Below are positions 1 to 6,513 of a stretch of 10,682 nucleotides of DNA, one piece after another (position 1 is the first letter of the stretch; each line of letters starts with the position of its first letter). This DNA is from an uncultured Eubacterium sp. (lineage in GTDB: Bacteria > Bacillota_A > Clostridia > Lachnospirales > Lachnospiraceae). The notes beneath the pieces were generated by a model. The model searched no databases. It worked only from the letters and a program-made list of their open reading frames with translations, and was not told where the DNA came from. Position numbers and translations under genes: made by a program. The stretch is from assembly GCA_948560485.1 (NCBI GenBank), contig CAOXUF010000056.1, positions 1 to 10,682 of the forward strand. The letters are read 5' to 3'.

Positions 1-34
1 TTGGAAAAATAAAATTGGAAAATGAAAGATATTT

Positions 35-78
35 TAGGGCTTTTTTAGATATTGTTAGCAATGTCTGGAAAAGCCCTA
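35..78. repeat. Long imperfect hairpin at the window's left end
   Basis: Bases 35-54 pair with 59-78 to give a 20-bp stem (outer ten pairs perfect, then A-T/G-C pairs with three G-T wobbles) closed by a four-base loop. No strong T-tract follows on the plus strand. On the minus strand the continuation is only moderately T-rich. It could be the transcription end of a gene left of the window or an intergenic palindrome; the sequence does not decide between these. Confidence 0.5.
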
Positions 79-83
79 TTCCG

Positions 84-147
84 TTTTCTGCAAAAACAGT
101 TCATTTTCTGCAAAGCTAATGTTATGACTGCAAATATTTGATATGAT
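84..147 (+). promoter_or_regulatory. Tandem-repeat promoter of the putative small RNA
   Basis: The core CTGCAAA occurs three times at exactly 20-bp intervals (88-94, 108-114, 128-134); the first two copies are extended to TTTTCTGCAAA. A -10 box TATGAT lies at 142-147 with a poor -35 (ATGTTA, 119-124) at 17-bp spacing, as in an activator-dependent promoter where tandem sites abut the -35. The layout is repeated at 2785-2848. The cognate regulator is not identifiable; direct repeats two helical turns apart would fit a LytTR or OmpR-like protein (inference). Confidence 0.6.
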
Positions 148-153
148 ATAGAC

Positions 154-297
154 TACTGTGCGGCATAATTTTTTCAAGCTAATACAAAGCCTGAACAGGC
201 TTAATCTTGTTGTGCAAATGAATGATACTATGCAATTAACAACAAGATTATTAGTGTACACCTGATAACAAATAAACGTTGTTGGGTGTATTTTTTT
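154..297 (+). ncRNA. Putative structured small RNA
   Basis: A transcript starting about 7 nt after the -10 box at 142-147 would run about 145 nt to a terminator ending at 297. It contains three nested or successive helices: 187-193 with 196-202 (AAGCCTG/CAGGCTT), a perfect 11-bp stem 203-213 with 239-249, and the terminator hairpin. No reading frame with a ribosome binding site is present; the only short frame (ATG at 218-220) lacks a Shine-Dalgarno and sits in a stem loop. It matches no RNA family I recognise. Its ends are predicted, not measured. Alternatively it is the leader of a transcript that sometimes reads through into the XRE gene. Confidence 0.5.
257..297 (+). terminator. Rho-independent terminator of the putative small RNA
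   Basis: TACACC (257-262) pairs with GGTGTA (285-290), and AACAA (267-271) pairs with TTGTT (279-283), giving a two-part stem followed directly by seven T residues (291-297). Confidence 0.75.
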
Positions 298-402
298 CTT
301 AATTTTTGATGATTAGATTTTTACATAGATTGTTCTTTAAGGGATATATGCGCTGTCTGATACAGTACAATATACTCCTGAAAAGTAAATACGGCAGCTT
401 AC

Positions 403-450
403 GAGTACACAAATCGACATGGCAGGTCGGTGCGGTGTACTCTTTTTTTT
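403..450 (+). terminator. Hairpin terminator or attenuator upstream of the XRE gene
   Basis: GAGTACAC (403-410) pairs perfectly with GTGTACTC (435-442), with an inner CGAC/GTCG helix (415-418 with 426-429), followed by eight T residues (443-450). A good -10 box TATACT lies at 371-376, preceded by a small dyad CTGT/ACAG (353-356, 362-365), so a transcript of only about 70 nt could start and stop here. It is either the end of read-through from the left or an attenuator of the XRE gene. Confidence 0.7.
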
Positions 451-455
451 GCTAC

Positions 456-502
456 TGTCGAAAAATGCTGATACATCAGGATATATACATTCGACTGTCG
501 AA
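456..502 (+). promoter_or_regulatory. Two Spo0A-like boxes upstream of the XRE gene
   Basis: TGTCGAA, the core of the known Spo0A binding box, occurs at 456-462 and 496-502, within an 11-base repeat ACTGTCGAAAA whose copies are exactly 40 bp apart. The second copy is part of a palindrome TTCGAC-T-GTCGAA (490-502). A possible -10 (GATATA, 480-485) would put the first box over the -35, as in Spo0A-activated promoters. The regulatory role is inferred; the repeats could instead be operators of the XRE protein encoded downstream. Confidence 0.4.
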
Positions 503-561
503 AAGAGGACCTCCGTCTGATTCTTCATTTCAACAAAATAGAAAGAATGGAGAATTAGAAA

Positions 562-894
562 ATGAAGGATATAAAATATATTATTGCCGATAACGTGAAA
601 TTATACCGGAAAAAGCAGAATTTAACCCAATTTGAACTGGCAGAGAAAGCGGAGCTTTCAGTTGATTCTATCAAACGGATCGAACATGGGAGCAGAACAA
701 TGTCGTTAGAAAACTTCATGAGAATTGCAGATGCATTGGCTGTCCCTCTTTCATATCTCTTATATGAAAATCTCAATGAAATTCCCATAACAGAACGTAT
801 TCTAAATATCTTAAACAGTAAGAGTGTAAATCAGCAGGAATATTTAGTACATATGCTTGAGGAAATGTCTCTAGGATTGGACAAGCTCTTATAG
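562..894 (+). CDS. XRE-family helix-turn-helix transcriptional regulator
   Basis: A 110-residue cytoplasmic protein made almost entirely of a Cro/C1-type HTH domain. The pattern N11-x-LYRKKQNLTQFELAEKAELSVDSIKRIEHGSR covers roughly residues 8-46: helix 2 is around TQFELAEKA and the recognition helix around SVDSIKRIEHG. The rest is the usual helix 4/5 segment (LENFMRIADALAVPLSYLL), followed by a short acidic/hydrophobic C-terminal helix (about 75-110) that may dimerise. The start is set by GGAG at 549-552, nine bases before the ATG. The gene is monocistronic: a terminator precedes it and another follows 17 bases after its stop. It probably binds DNA as a dimer, perhaps at the palindromes in its own leader (inference). 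No target can be named. Confidence 0.85.
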   Translation: MKDIKYIIADNVKLYRKKQNLTQFELAEKAELSVDSIKRIEHGSRTMSLENFMRIADALAVPLSYLLYENLNEIPITERILNILNSKSVNQQEYLVHMLEEMSLGLDKLL

Positions 895-911
895 CATATA
901 CAAGAAAGACG

Positions 912-947
912 AAAAAGGTGTATAGGGGATTCTATGCGCCTTTTTTT
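912..947 (+). terminator. Rho-independent terminator of the XRE gene
   Basis: A 14-bp stem (912-925 with 932-945, two G-T wobbles), a six-base loop GGGATT and a run of seven T residues (941-947). It separates the XRE gene from the sigma factor cassette. Confidence 0.85.
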
Positions 948-1076
948 GGTAAAGAACATTGTAGTATGCAGATTTATAAGAGCAGTTAAAATATTTCCAG
1001 TTTTTACTAAAAAGTGAAACCAAATTCTTGCAGATGCCGTATTGATAAAAAATTTGAGCAGATAGGATTTGGAGGA

Positions 1077-1637
1077 ATGGACGAAAAGAGCATACTAAAG
1101 AGGTTACGGAACAGGGATGAAAAAGCATTTGAAGAAATAATTGATTTGTATAGCGCTTATATCACTGCCATTGTCAGAAACCTATTAAGCTCAAAAGGAA
1201 CAAGAGAAGATGTGGAGGAGGTGGTCGCAGACACGTTTATCTCACTGTGGAATACAGTTGAAAGGATCAATTATGAAGAATACAGCAGCATTAAGGCATA
1301 CATAGCAGTTATCGCAAGGAACAAGGCGAAGGACTGGCTGAGAAATACCAAAGTGCAGAATTTACAGTTAATGGATGATATTCTGATAATTGATAACAGC
1401 GTGGAACAGCTAATAGTCCAAAGAGAACAGCAGAGGATCATAGCAAGAATTTTAGAACAGTTGAAGCCGTTAGACTGGAAGATTTTTGTGGCGTATTACT
1501 ACCAGTACAAAAAAGTAAATGAGATTGCGCAGGAGCTTCAGATGAATCCCCAGACGGTAAAAACCAGACTGCGGCGTGGAAGAGAGGTGCTTAAAAAATT
1601 TCTGATTAAAGAGGGATATGGAAGCAATGCAGATTAG
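1077..1637 (+). CDS. ECF-type (sigma-70 family) RNA polymerase sigma factor
   Basis: A 186-residue protein with the two-domain layout of group IV sigma factors. Region 2 covers about residues 10-82 (DEKAFEEIIDLYSAYI, then REDVEEVVADTFISLW and KAYIAVIARNKAKDWLR, binding core polymerase and the -10). Region 4 covers about 125-178 (LEQLKPLDWKIFVAYYYQYKKVNEIAQEL, then the HTH MNPQTVKTRLRRGREVLKKFL, binding the -35). The ATG at 1077 gives the family-typical beginning MDEKSILKRL; the GTG at 1014 would add 21 atypical residues. AGGA at 1064-1067 is well spaced, whereas the closer GGAGG is almost touching the ATG. The end overlaps the next frame by 20 bp, the arrangement typical of sigma/anti-sigma pairs. 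It likely directs transcription of its own operon (inference). Confidence 0.88.
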   Translation: MDEKSILKRLRNRDEKAFEEIIDLYSAYITAIVRNLLSSKGTREDVEEVVADTFISLWNTVERINYEEYSSIKAYIAVIARNKAKDWLRNTKVQNLQLMDDILIIDNSVEQLIVQREQQRIIARILEQLKPLDWKIFVAYYYQYKKVNEIAQELQMNPQTVKTRLRRGREVLKKFLIKEGYGSNAD

Positions 1638-2775
1638 GATTAGTGATATGCTTGATAATGCTTCGGAGTTGATTGAAGAAAACGGGGAAGTCAGGAATAC
1701 AACCAACAATGACAGGATCAAGAAAATGGTATTTTCAGAGATTGACTGTACACCAAAAAATATTGTGAAAAAGAAAGGGGAAAGGAACATGAGAAAAAAG
1801 ATATTGAAGATTATGAAATGGGCAGGTTTGATTTTATTGGGAGCTGCTGCAGCACTGATGATTTGGAATTTTATCTGCAAGCAGGCAGAGCAGTCCAAAA
1901 TACAAGCTGCATATGGAACGGTTGTTGAAGTGAATGGGCATAATATGGTGGTGGATATAAAGGGAGAGGACAACGAAACAACAATCATATTGCTGCCCGG
2001 TTGGGGATCGTCCTCGCCTGTTTTGGAATTTCTACCGCTGGCGGAAGAATTGTCAAAGGATTTCAGGGTTATAACCATAGAGCCGTTTGGATATGGGCTT
2101 TCCGACAGGGTTGGAACAGAACGTGAGATTAGTGTTGTGGTGGAAGAACTGCATGAGTGTACCCAAAGGTTAGGCTGTGATCAGTATTATTTAATGCCTC
2201 ACTCGCTTTCCGGGCTGTATTCCCTGTACTGGGCAAATGCCTATCCGCAGGAAGTAAAGGGCTTTATAGGGATTGATCCGTCTGTTCCCAAACAATCCGA
2301 TGAAGAGCCGCTCCCGATCAGCATGGCAGCATTGAATAAATTATCAGCGTATTTCCAGAAAGCAGTAAATGTTTTAGGCATTACCAGACTGCGTTCTATC
2401 GGGCATCCCGAAAATGCTATTTATGCCGATACTGTTTATCCATATTCAGATAAGGAGCTGGAAGTATTCCGCATTTTGTCTATGGATTACGCATACAGCA
2501 AAGATATTATGAATGAAATAAAGCATATGGAAGGTAGTCTGGAGTCTGTAAGAGATATGAAATTCCCTGAAACAGTTCCGGTATTACAGTTTGTTTCAGG
2601 GGAAAACTGCGAGCTACTAGAAACATGGGAAACATTGCATAGGGAGGTCATTACAGAAACGGATATGAGTGAGGTGTTGCGACTGGAGGGTGGACATTAT
2701 CTGCATTTTGAAAGGAAACAGGAACTTATTGAAAAAGTAAGGGAATGGGTGCGAAAGGTGGAAGAAAGCTTGTAG
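1618..2775 (+). CDS. Membrane-anchored alpha/beta hydrolase with anti-sigma-like N-terminal extension
   Basis: The open frame has 385 codons. From the internal ATG at 1789 (codon 58) it encodes a typical 328-residue clostridial alpha/beta hydrolase: an N-terminal membrane segment (hydrolase residues about 11-29), oxyanion-hole motif LPGWGSSSP (69-77), nucleophile elbow PHSLSG with Ser139, a GIDPSVP strand, an acidic residue candidate in VSGENCELLE, and the catalytic His303 in EGGHYLHFE. The substrate is unknown; such proteins are annotated as hydrolases or acyltransferases. The first 57 codons (DMLDNASELI...RIKKMVFSEI) look instead like the sigma-binding start of a short anti-sigma factor and overlap the sigma gene by 20 bp. 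Translation may start at 1618 or 1627 (fusion), at 1789 (free hydrolase), or both. The hydrolase assignment is solid; the fusion is inferred. Confidence 0.85.
   Translation: MEAMQIRISDMLDNASELIEENGEVRNTTNNDRIKKMVFSEIDCTPKNIVKKKGERNMRKKILKIMKWAGLILLGAAAALMIWNFICKQAEQSKIQAAYGTVVEVNGHNMVVDIKGEDNETTIILLPGWGSSSPVLEFLPLAEELSKDFRVITIEPFGYGLSDRVGTEREISVVVEELHECTQRLGCDQYYLMPHSLSGLYSLYWANAYPQEVKGFIGIDPSVPKQSDEEPLPISMAALNKLSAYFQKAVNVLGITRLRSIGHPENAIYADTVYPYSDKELEVFRILSMDYAYSKDIMNEIKHMEGSLESVRDMKFPETVPVLQFVSGENCELLETWETLHREVITETDMSEVLRLEGGHYLHFERKQELIEKVREWVRKVEESL
1774..1791 (+). promoter_or_regulatory. Internal ribosome binding site and start of the hydrolase
   Basis: AAAGGGG (1774-1780) lies eight bases before ATG 1789-1791, and the protein from this ATG begins MRKKILKIMKWAGLILLG, a normal N-terminus for this hydrolase family. 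It suggests that the hydrolase can be made without the upstream 57 codons. Confidence 0.55.
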
Positions 2776-2784
2776 TTTTTACCT

Positions 2785-2848
2785 TTTTCTGCAATATAAA
2801 GCCTTTTTCTGCGAAGATAATGTTGCCGAAATATATTTTTGCTATTAT
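2785..2848 (+). promoter_or_regulatory. Tandem-repeat promoter of the 123-aa gene
   Basis: TTTTCTGC occurs at 2785-2792 and 2805-2812 (20 bp apart), followed by a conserved AAG-A-TAATGTT stretch and a -10 box TATTAT at 2843-2848; the -35 ATGTTG (2820-2825) is poor. At a constant offset of 2701 bp it matches the promoter at 81-150 in about 47 of 70 positions, including both repeats, the -35 area and the -10 box. The two transcripts are therefore probably controlled by the same regulator (inference). Confidence 0.6.
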
Positions 2849-2984
2849 AAATGTGAGTGCAAAAAATGTGCATATAGGTTTTCACAGTGGTTAGACTGTT
2901 TCTATAAATTCAATAAGTTTTTAAAATTCATATTTGCGGGAAATGTGGTTTGCACGTTTTCCTGCATTGGACGAAGGAGAGTGT

Positions 2985-3356
2985 ATGATGGATAAATATA
3001 AAGGACTGATAAGTATTTTTTCGGATGTCCTCGAAAAATCAAAGGATTACCATATTGCGTATATCTATCAGGTGGGTTATGTGTCCCTGGTCGGTTTATT
3101 GGGCAAAGAGGAAGGGCAGAACCTATCAATGATAGTTGATGAAATATTTTCTTCGCCGGAGGTTATGGCGGAAAGTCTGCTTCGGAACTGGCGTTGGCAG
3201 TGGTTTTATGAAAACAGAGAACTGCTCCCAAGAAAAGATTATGATGATATTTGCAGGCTTGATGATGAAGTGCCGGACAGCCTGCGGGAGCAGTATAACC
3301 GGGAGATTCTAAGCTGGCAGGATAAAATACAGGCTATATTGCAAAGAGAAAGCTAA
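2985..3356 (+). CDS. Hypothetical protein, 123 aa
   Basis: I do not recognise this family. The product is soluble and mixed-charge, without a signal peptide or membrane segment. A hydrophobic stretch (AYIYQVGYVSLVGLLGKEEGQ, about residues 25-45) is followed by a Trp/Arg-rich section (LLRNWRWQWFYENRELLPRKDYDD) and an acidic helical C-terminus. AAGGAG at 2974-2979 supports ATG 2985 or ATG 2988; the upstream TTG at 2934 lacks a ribosome binding site. The leader from the predicted start site (about 2855) is about 130 bases. The promoter resembles that of the putative small RNA at 154-297. The stop codon overlaps that of convergent agrB, so both genes end inside each other with no terminator between. 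A real gene is likely from the ribosome binding site and promoter; its function is unknown. Confidence 0.7.
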   Translation: MMDKYKGLISIFSDVLEKSKDYHIAYIYQVGYVSLVGLLGKEEGQNLSMIVDEIFSSPEVMAESLLRNWRWQWFYENRELLPRKDYDDICRLDDEVPDSLREQYNREILSWQDKIQAILQRES

Positions 3357-3922
3357 GCCTGTCTGTATATCAGACGTCCGATGAGGGAAGTAGCAGAGAT
3401 AAAGACAAATACGATTGTTTGAAGTAGCATATATCTTGTGTTTTGCATAAAAATGAAAAATAGAGCCAATAAAAAGCTGATAAACATCGTAAAATAGGTT
3501 CTCTTAATGAATGTGCTGTTTTCTTGTGCATCTACTTCCCGATTTGGATGGTCAACCGGACCGATGAACAGGATCAGTATGGCAGTAAACAGATACAGTG
3601 TAAAAGAGATCGGAATGGGAACTGTTAAATATTTTACTGCCATCAGCGAAGTTGTGAGTATCAGGCAGGAGCCTATAAAACAGGCAAAATATGTTTTCAT
3701 GTGCAAGCCGCCGCCGTAGGAGCGCATGGGGATAAAAAGCAGGAAAAAGAAAAGGCACTCAGGCAGCATACCAAGAAACAGGGCTATTATAATGCTGCAT
3801 ATGGTACTCACAGACAGTTCTAAAAAGCACTGGAAACCGTACTTGTAGATCTCCGTCATTTCCTCGGTAATAATTTCTTTTTCACATATATAATCTGCTA
3901 ATCTTTTTGCTAAATGTTCCAT
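3353..3922 (-). CDS. agrB: AgrB-like accessory gene regulator protease
   Basis: A 189-residue integral membrane protein with about four to six hydrophobic segments. In the AgrB family (PF04647) this endopeptidase cleaves the AgrD precursor at its C-terminal tail, forms the thiolactone ring and helps export the signal. The family's catalytic pair is visible as His74 and Cys81 in RSYGGGLHMKTYFACF, seven residues apart as in staphylococcal AgrB; length is also normal. AAGGAG at 3928-3933 lies five bases before the ATG. It is the last gene of the minus-strand operon, 35 bases after agrC. This is unusual because agrB normally sits beside agrD, which here is 2.7 kb away and on the other strand. The stop overlaps the stop of the convergent 123-aa gene. 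Confidence 0.93.
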   Translation of the reverse strand: MEHLAKRLADYICEKEIITEEMTEIYKYGFQCFLELSVSTICSIIIALFLGMLPECLFFFLLFIPMRSYGGGLHMKTYFACFIGSCLILTTSLMAVKYLTVPIPISFTLYLFTAILILFIGPVDHPNREVDAQENSTFIKRTYFTMFISFLLALFFIFMQNTRYMLLQTIVFVFISATSLIGRLIYRQA

Positions 3923-3957
3923 GACAGCTCCTTAAAAAATATGAAATCAATCATTTG

Positions 3958-5268
3958 TTATCCGGCTTTCTCCGAATGTGAACCATACATGACCACAATG
4001 ACCTGAAATAGATTGTCATTGTCCGTTATATCCATTTGCCCATGATAATTTACAACAGCATGGTTTATGGATGAAAGCCCAAGACCGTGATATATGTTGT
4101 CGTTTTTGGTGGTTAGATAGTGACCGATATTATCTTTTTTCCGCTTTGCCTGATAGTTGTTTTTTATGCATAGCTGAAAAATGTCTTTGGCATAAGAAAT
4201 ATCAAGGCATATAAAACCTTTTCCGTCTGTAATATCCCGGCAGGCTTCCAGAGCATTTTCCAGTAGGTTTCCTAAAATTATAGCTAAATGCCCGCTTTCA
4301 AATGGAAGGGATGCGGGTACAAGAACATTGACATCAAACTGTATGTTATCTTTTTGCGCTGCGGCATATGCATTATTGATTAAGGAATCTATAACGATAT
4401 TACCGCTGCGGGAAACTTCCTCCGGGAGACTTCCGGCGCCAATATCTAACATTCGCAGTATGTATTCCTCTGCATCACTGATCTGCCCTGTCTGAACCAT
4501 TCCAAGAAGCCCAGAAAGATGATTTTTCAAATCATGCCGGATTCTGCGGATTTCAAGATAGAGGCTTTCACGTTCTTCTGCCTGCTGGCTACAAAGCTCC
4601 AGTTGCTGCGCATACAGTCGGTTTTGTTCACGCAGTTCAGCGTTTCGGCTGATCCAGTCGTAGACCTCAAAGATAATATAGTTTACAACAAGCAGCAGGA
4701 AACTCGCTGTGGCGGAGAATATCATATACTCACTATGGGTAGCCGCAATAAGAAATATATGGTGCATCACATAAATGCTGCTGACTGGTATCAGTAAAAT
4801 GCTCAAAAAGTAAAGCAGGGGAATTTCGGAATAGTGCTTATCCTTGATGCAGTGGCTTATGATGACGGATAACAGCAGCATACATATTTTAGATATGAAA
4901 CTTCCGGCATCCTGAAGCGTTCTGGAATCAAAACCGACAAATGTTAGTATCATCATGACAATGACTTCCACTAACATCCATACTGTGCATATCAATAAAG
5001 AAAATATGCAGCGCTGCTTAAGGCTTCTCTTACGAGTAGCCGAGCTGATCATAAATATCAGCAGTACGTTCCCAACCAATAACAGATGGGGTGGGAACAC
5101 GGAATTGATATTGCCTACGAGCAGAAAAACATAATATAAGCCCCACTCTATGTAACCCTTCAAATTCCTGATTTCTGGTCCCCAAAATACATTCATATAT
5201 TTCCGTATGATAAGGAGATGGAGCAGAGACAGGAACAGTTCGGATATTATCGTTAAATATTCAGTCAT
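3958..5268 (-). CDS. agrC: AgrC-like sensor histidine kinase (GHKL domain)
   Basis: A 436-residue receptor kinase of the HPK10/AgrC type. The N-terminal half (about residues 5-205) contains about six membrane segments that would form the peptide-binding sensor. A linker helix (about 205-240, ELREQNRLYAQQLELCSQQ) leads to the dimerisation helix with the phospho-acceptor His245 in RIRHDLKNHLSG. The GHKL ATPase domain follows, with N-box GNLLENALEACRD (Asn334/Asn338) and G-box GLGLSS (395-400). It would sense the cyclic peptide made from AgrD and phosphorylate the LytTR regulator encoded just upstream, with which it overlaps by 4 bp (start in the previous stop), implying coupled translation. No defect is seen. 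Confidence 0.93.
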   Translation of the reverse strand: MTEYLTIISELFLSLLHLLIIRKYMNVFWGPEIRNLKGYIEWGLYYVFLLVGNINSVFPPHLLLVGNVLLIFMISSATRKRSLKQRCIFSLLICTVWMLVEVIVMMILTFVGFDSRTLQDAGSFISKICMLLLSVIISHCIKDKHYSEIPLLYFLSILLIPVSSIYVMHHIFLIAATHSEYMIFSATASFLLLVVNYIIFEVYDWISRNAELREQNRLYAQQLELCSQQAEERESLYLEIRRIRHDLKNHLSGLLGMVQTGQISDAEEYILRMLDIGAGSLPEEVSRSGNIVIDSLINNAYAAAQKDNIQFDVNVLVPASLPFESGHLAIILGNLLENALEACRDITDGKGFICLDISYAKDIFQLCIKNNYQAKRKKDNIGHYLTTKNDNIYHGLGLSSINHAVVNYHGQMDITDNDNLFQVIVVMYGSHSEKAG

Positions 5269-6008
5269 TCTTCTATGACCGCCTTTCCACCTGCAATTTT
5301 ACAAAGCTGCTGGCGCACTTCCTTTTGCCGATCCTCGCTGATTTTCAATTCCATTTCCTTCCCCATGTAGCTGATAGTAATATTGAAAAAGTTCATCTTC
5401 TTAACATAGTCGTAATTTACCAAAAAGGACTGGTGTATGCGCAGAAAATATTGCCTGCTTGCTGCCAGTTCCTTTTCTACATTATTGAGCTTTCCATAAA
5501 AGTGTTCATCAGTGCCGTCTTTCAGGTGGATATAGACGATTCTGTTGTTGCTTTCAAAATAAACGATGTCTCTTACAGACACTTTCCGTATTTCCTTGTT
5601 GAATGTAAATTGATAGAATACTTCCGTCTCATTGATGCGCTTACAGGATTCCTTAAAATAGCGGGCGAACTGGACAGGATTTAAAGGTTTTGATAGAAAG
5701 CGGAACGGTTCCACTTCAAACAGTTCCTTTAAATATTTGTCATAACCTGATACATAAATCAGCAGTACCGTCCGGTCTATCTCACGGATGTGCCTTGCAG
5801 CCGTTATTCCGTCTACCTGCTTCATTTCGATGTCAATGAATATAAGTTGATAATGCTCGCCGTCCTGAATGCTTTTTAAAAGGGTTTTACCGTCAGAAAA
5901 TACTTCGGTTTCTACACGGATACCCAACTTCTGGCTTTCCTGAAATACCAGAGCTTCAATTTCCCCGGTAAATTTTGAATCATCATCACATATTGCTATC
6001 CTCAGCAT
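5265..6008 (-). CDS. agrA: AgrA-like LytTR-family response regulator
   Basis: A 247-residue cytoplasmic activator. The receiver domain (about 1-125) has the acidic pocket CDDD (7-10), phospho-acceptor Asp59 in IFIDIEM, and Lys107 in LSKPLN. The LytTR DNA-binding domain (about 133-238) shows the signature FYQFTFNKEIRKVSVRDIVYFES and FLRIHQSFLVNYDYVKK. LytTR proteins bind paired direct repeats about 21 bp apart next to the -35. Such pairs are found upstream of agrD (6514-6550) and of the secreted amidase gene (6898-6934), its likely targets. GGAAG-type ribosome binding site; the start lies inside the end of the XRE gene (23-bp overlap), and the stop overlaps agrC. Partner kinase: AgrC. Confidence 0.94.
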   Translation of the reverse strand: MLRIAICDDDSKFTGEIEALVFQESQKLGIRVETEVFSDGKTLLKSIQDGEHYQLIFIDIEMKQVDGITAARHIREIDRTVLLIYVSGYDKYLKELFEVEPFRFLSKPLNPVQFARYFKESCKRINETEVFYQFTFNKEIRKVSVRDIVYFESNNRIVYIHLKDGTDEHFYGKLNNVEKELAASRQYFLRIHQSFLVNYDYVKKMNFFNITISYMGKEMELKISEDRQKEVRQQLCKIAGGKAVIEE

Positions 6009-6384
6009 TTTTATCCACTTCCTTTGCAGATGCGTCCTCGCTTTCCTTTTGCGCCTGCTCTAAGCGCTCAAGTATGCAGCGGAGTGTCTTTTGGTTAATT
6101 TCGGATAATTTCTGATAGCGGCGGACAATATCGTAGCACCTATCCATTTCCTGATTCATGCGGTACTGTCCGTTGTAATCACGTTTTACATCAGAAATTC
6201 CAAGTATGTAGTCGGTAGTAACCTCAAAGAAGCCTGCCATTTTAATGAGCGATTCAGAAGGAATATCATAAGCGTGATTTTCCATTCTGCTTACTGCCTG
6301 TTGAGTAGTGTGAATTACTTCCGCAAGGGCTTCTTGTGACATGTTCTGGCTCTTGCGTAGTTCACGAATACGATTGTTTACCAT
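5986..6384 (-). CDS. XRE-family regulator heading the agr operon
   Basis: A 132-residue protein with an N-terminal Cro/C1-type HTH (about residues 1-62: RIRELRKSQNMSQEALAEVI, then the recognition helix TTQQAVSRMENHAYDIPSESLIKMAGFFEVTTDYILG). The C-terminal part (about 75-132) is a charged, probably coiled-coil helix rich in Glu, Gln and Lys. The ATG at 6384 is preferred: AAAGGAAG at 6393-6400 is eight bases upstream. The ATG at 6444 would add 20 residues with no homology-like pattern. It is the first gene of the operon with agrA, agrC and agrB and overlaps agrA by 23 bp. Its place suggests control of the agr operon or of agrD, but no palindromic operator was pinned down. Confidence 0.85.
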   Translation of the reverse strand: MVNNRIRELRKSQNMSQEALAEVIHTTQQAVSRMENHAYDIPSESLIKMAGFFEVTTDYILGISDVKRDYNGQYRMNQEMDRCYDIVRRYQKLSEINQKTLRCILERLEQAQKESEDASAKEVDKNAEDSNM

Positions 6385-6513
6385 ATGTACAACTTCCTTT
6401 CTATTATTATTTTTACACATGAAGTAGAAATATTCCAACAACATGAGTGAATAGACAAATACGCATATATGAGTAAAAATATAGATATAATATCGGTATG
6501 GACACTTTCTAAG

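Noticed and set aside
76..261. Minus-strand frame of 61 codons
   Set aside because: It lies antisense to the promoter and small-RNA structures, has no ribosome binding site, and has a Cys/Ser/Ile-rich composition typical of chance frames in AT-rich DNA.
306..593. Plus-strand frame of 95 codons overlapping the start of the XRE gene
   Set aside because: It runs through the terminator at 403-450 and the TGTCGAA boxes, has no ribosome binding site, and its translation shows no domain-like pattern.
1470..2078. Minus-strand frame of 202 codons opposite the sigma/hydrolase genes
   Set aside because: It is the antisense shadow of two genes with clear protein domains; it lacks a start signal, and its translation is a Ser/Phe/Ile-rich mirror.
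5121..5455. GCAGAAAA sequences resembling the reverse of the TTTTCTGC repeat inside agrC and agrA
   Set aside because: They are single copies within coding sequence, without a 20-bp partner or a -10 box, so they are likely chance matches.
6385..6500. Promoter of the XRE-agrA-agrC-agrB operon (TTGTCT-N17-GAATAT on the minus strand)
   Set aside because: The match to consensus is weak and no paired box like that of agrD was seen; I could not choose a promoter with confidence.
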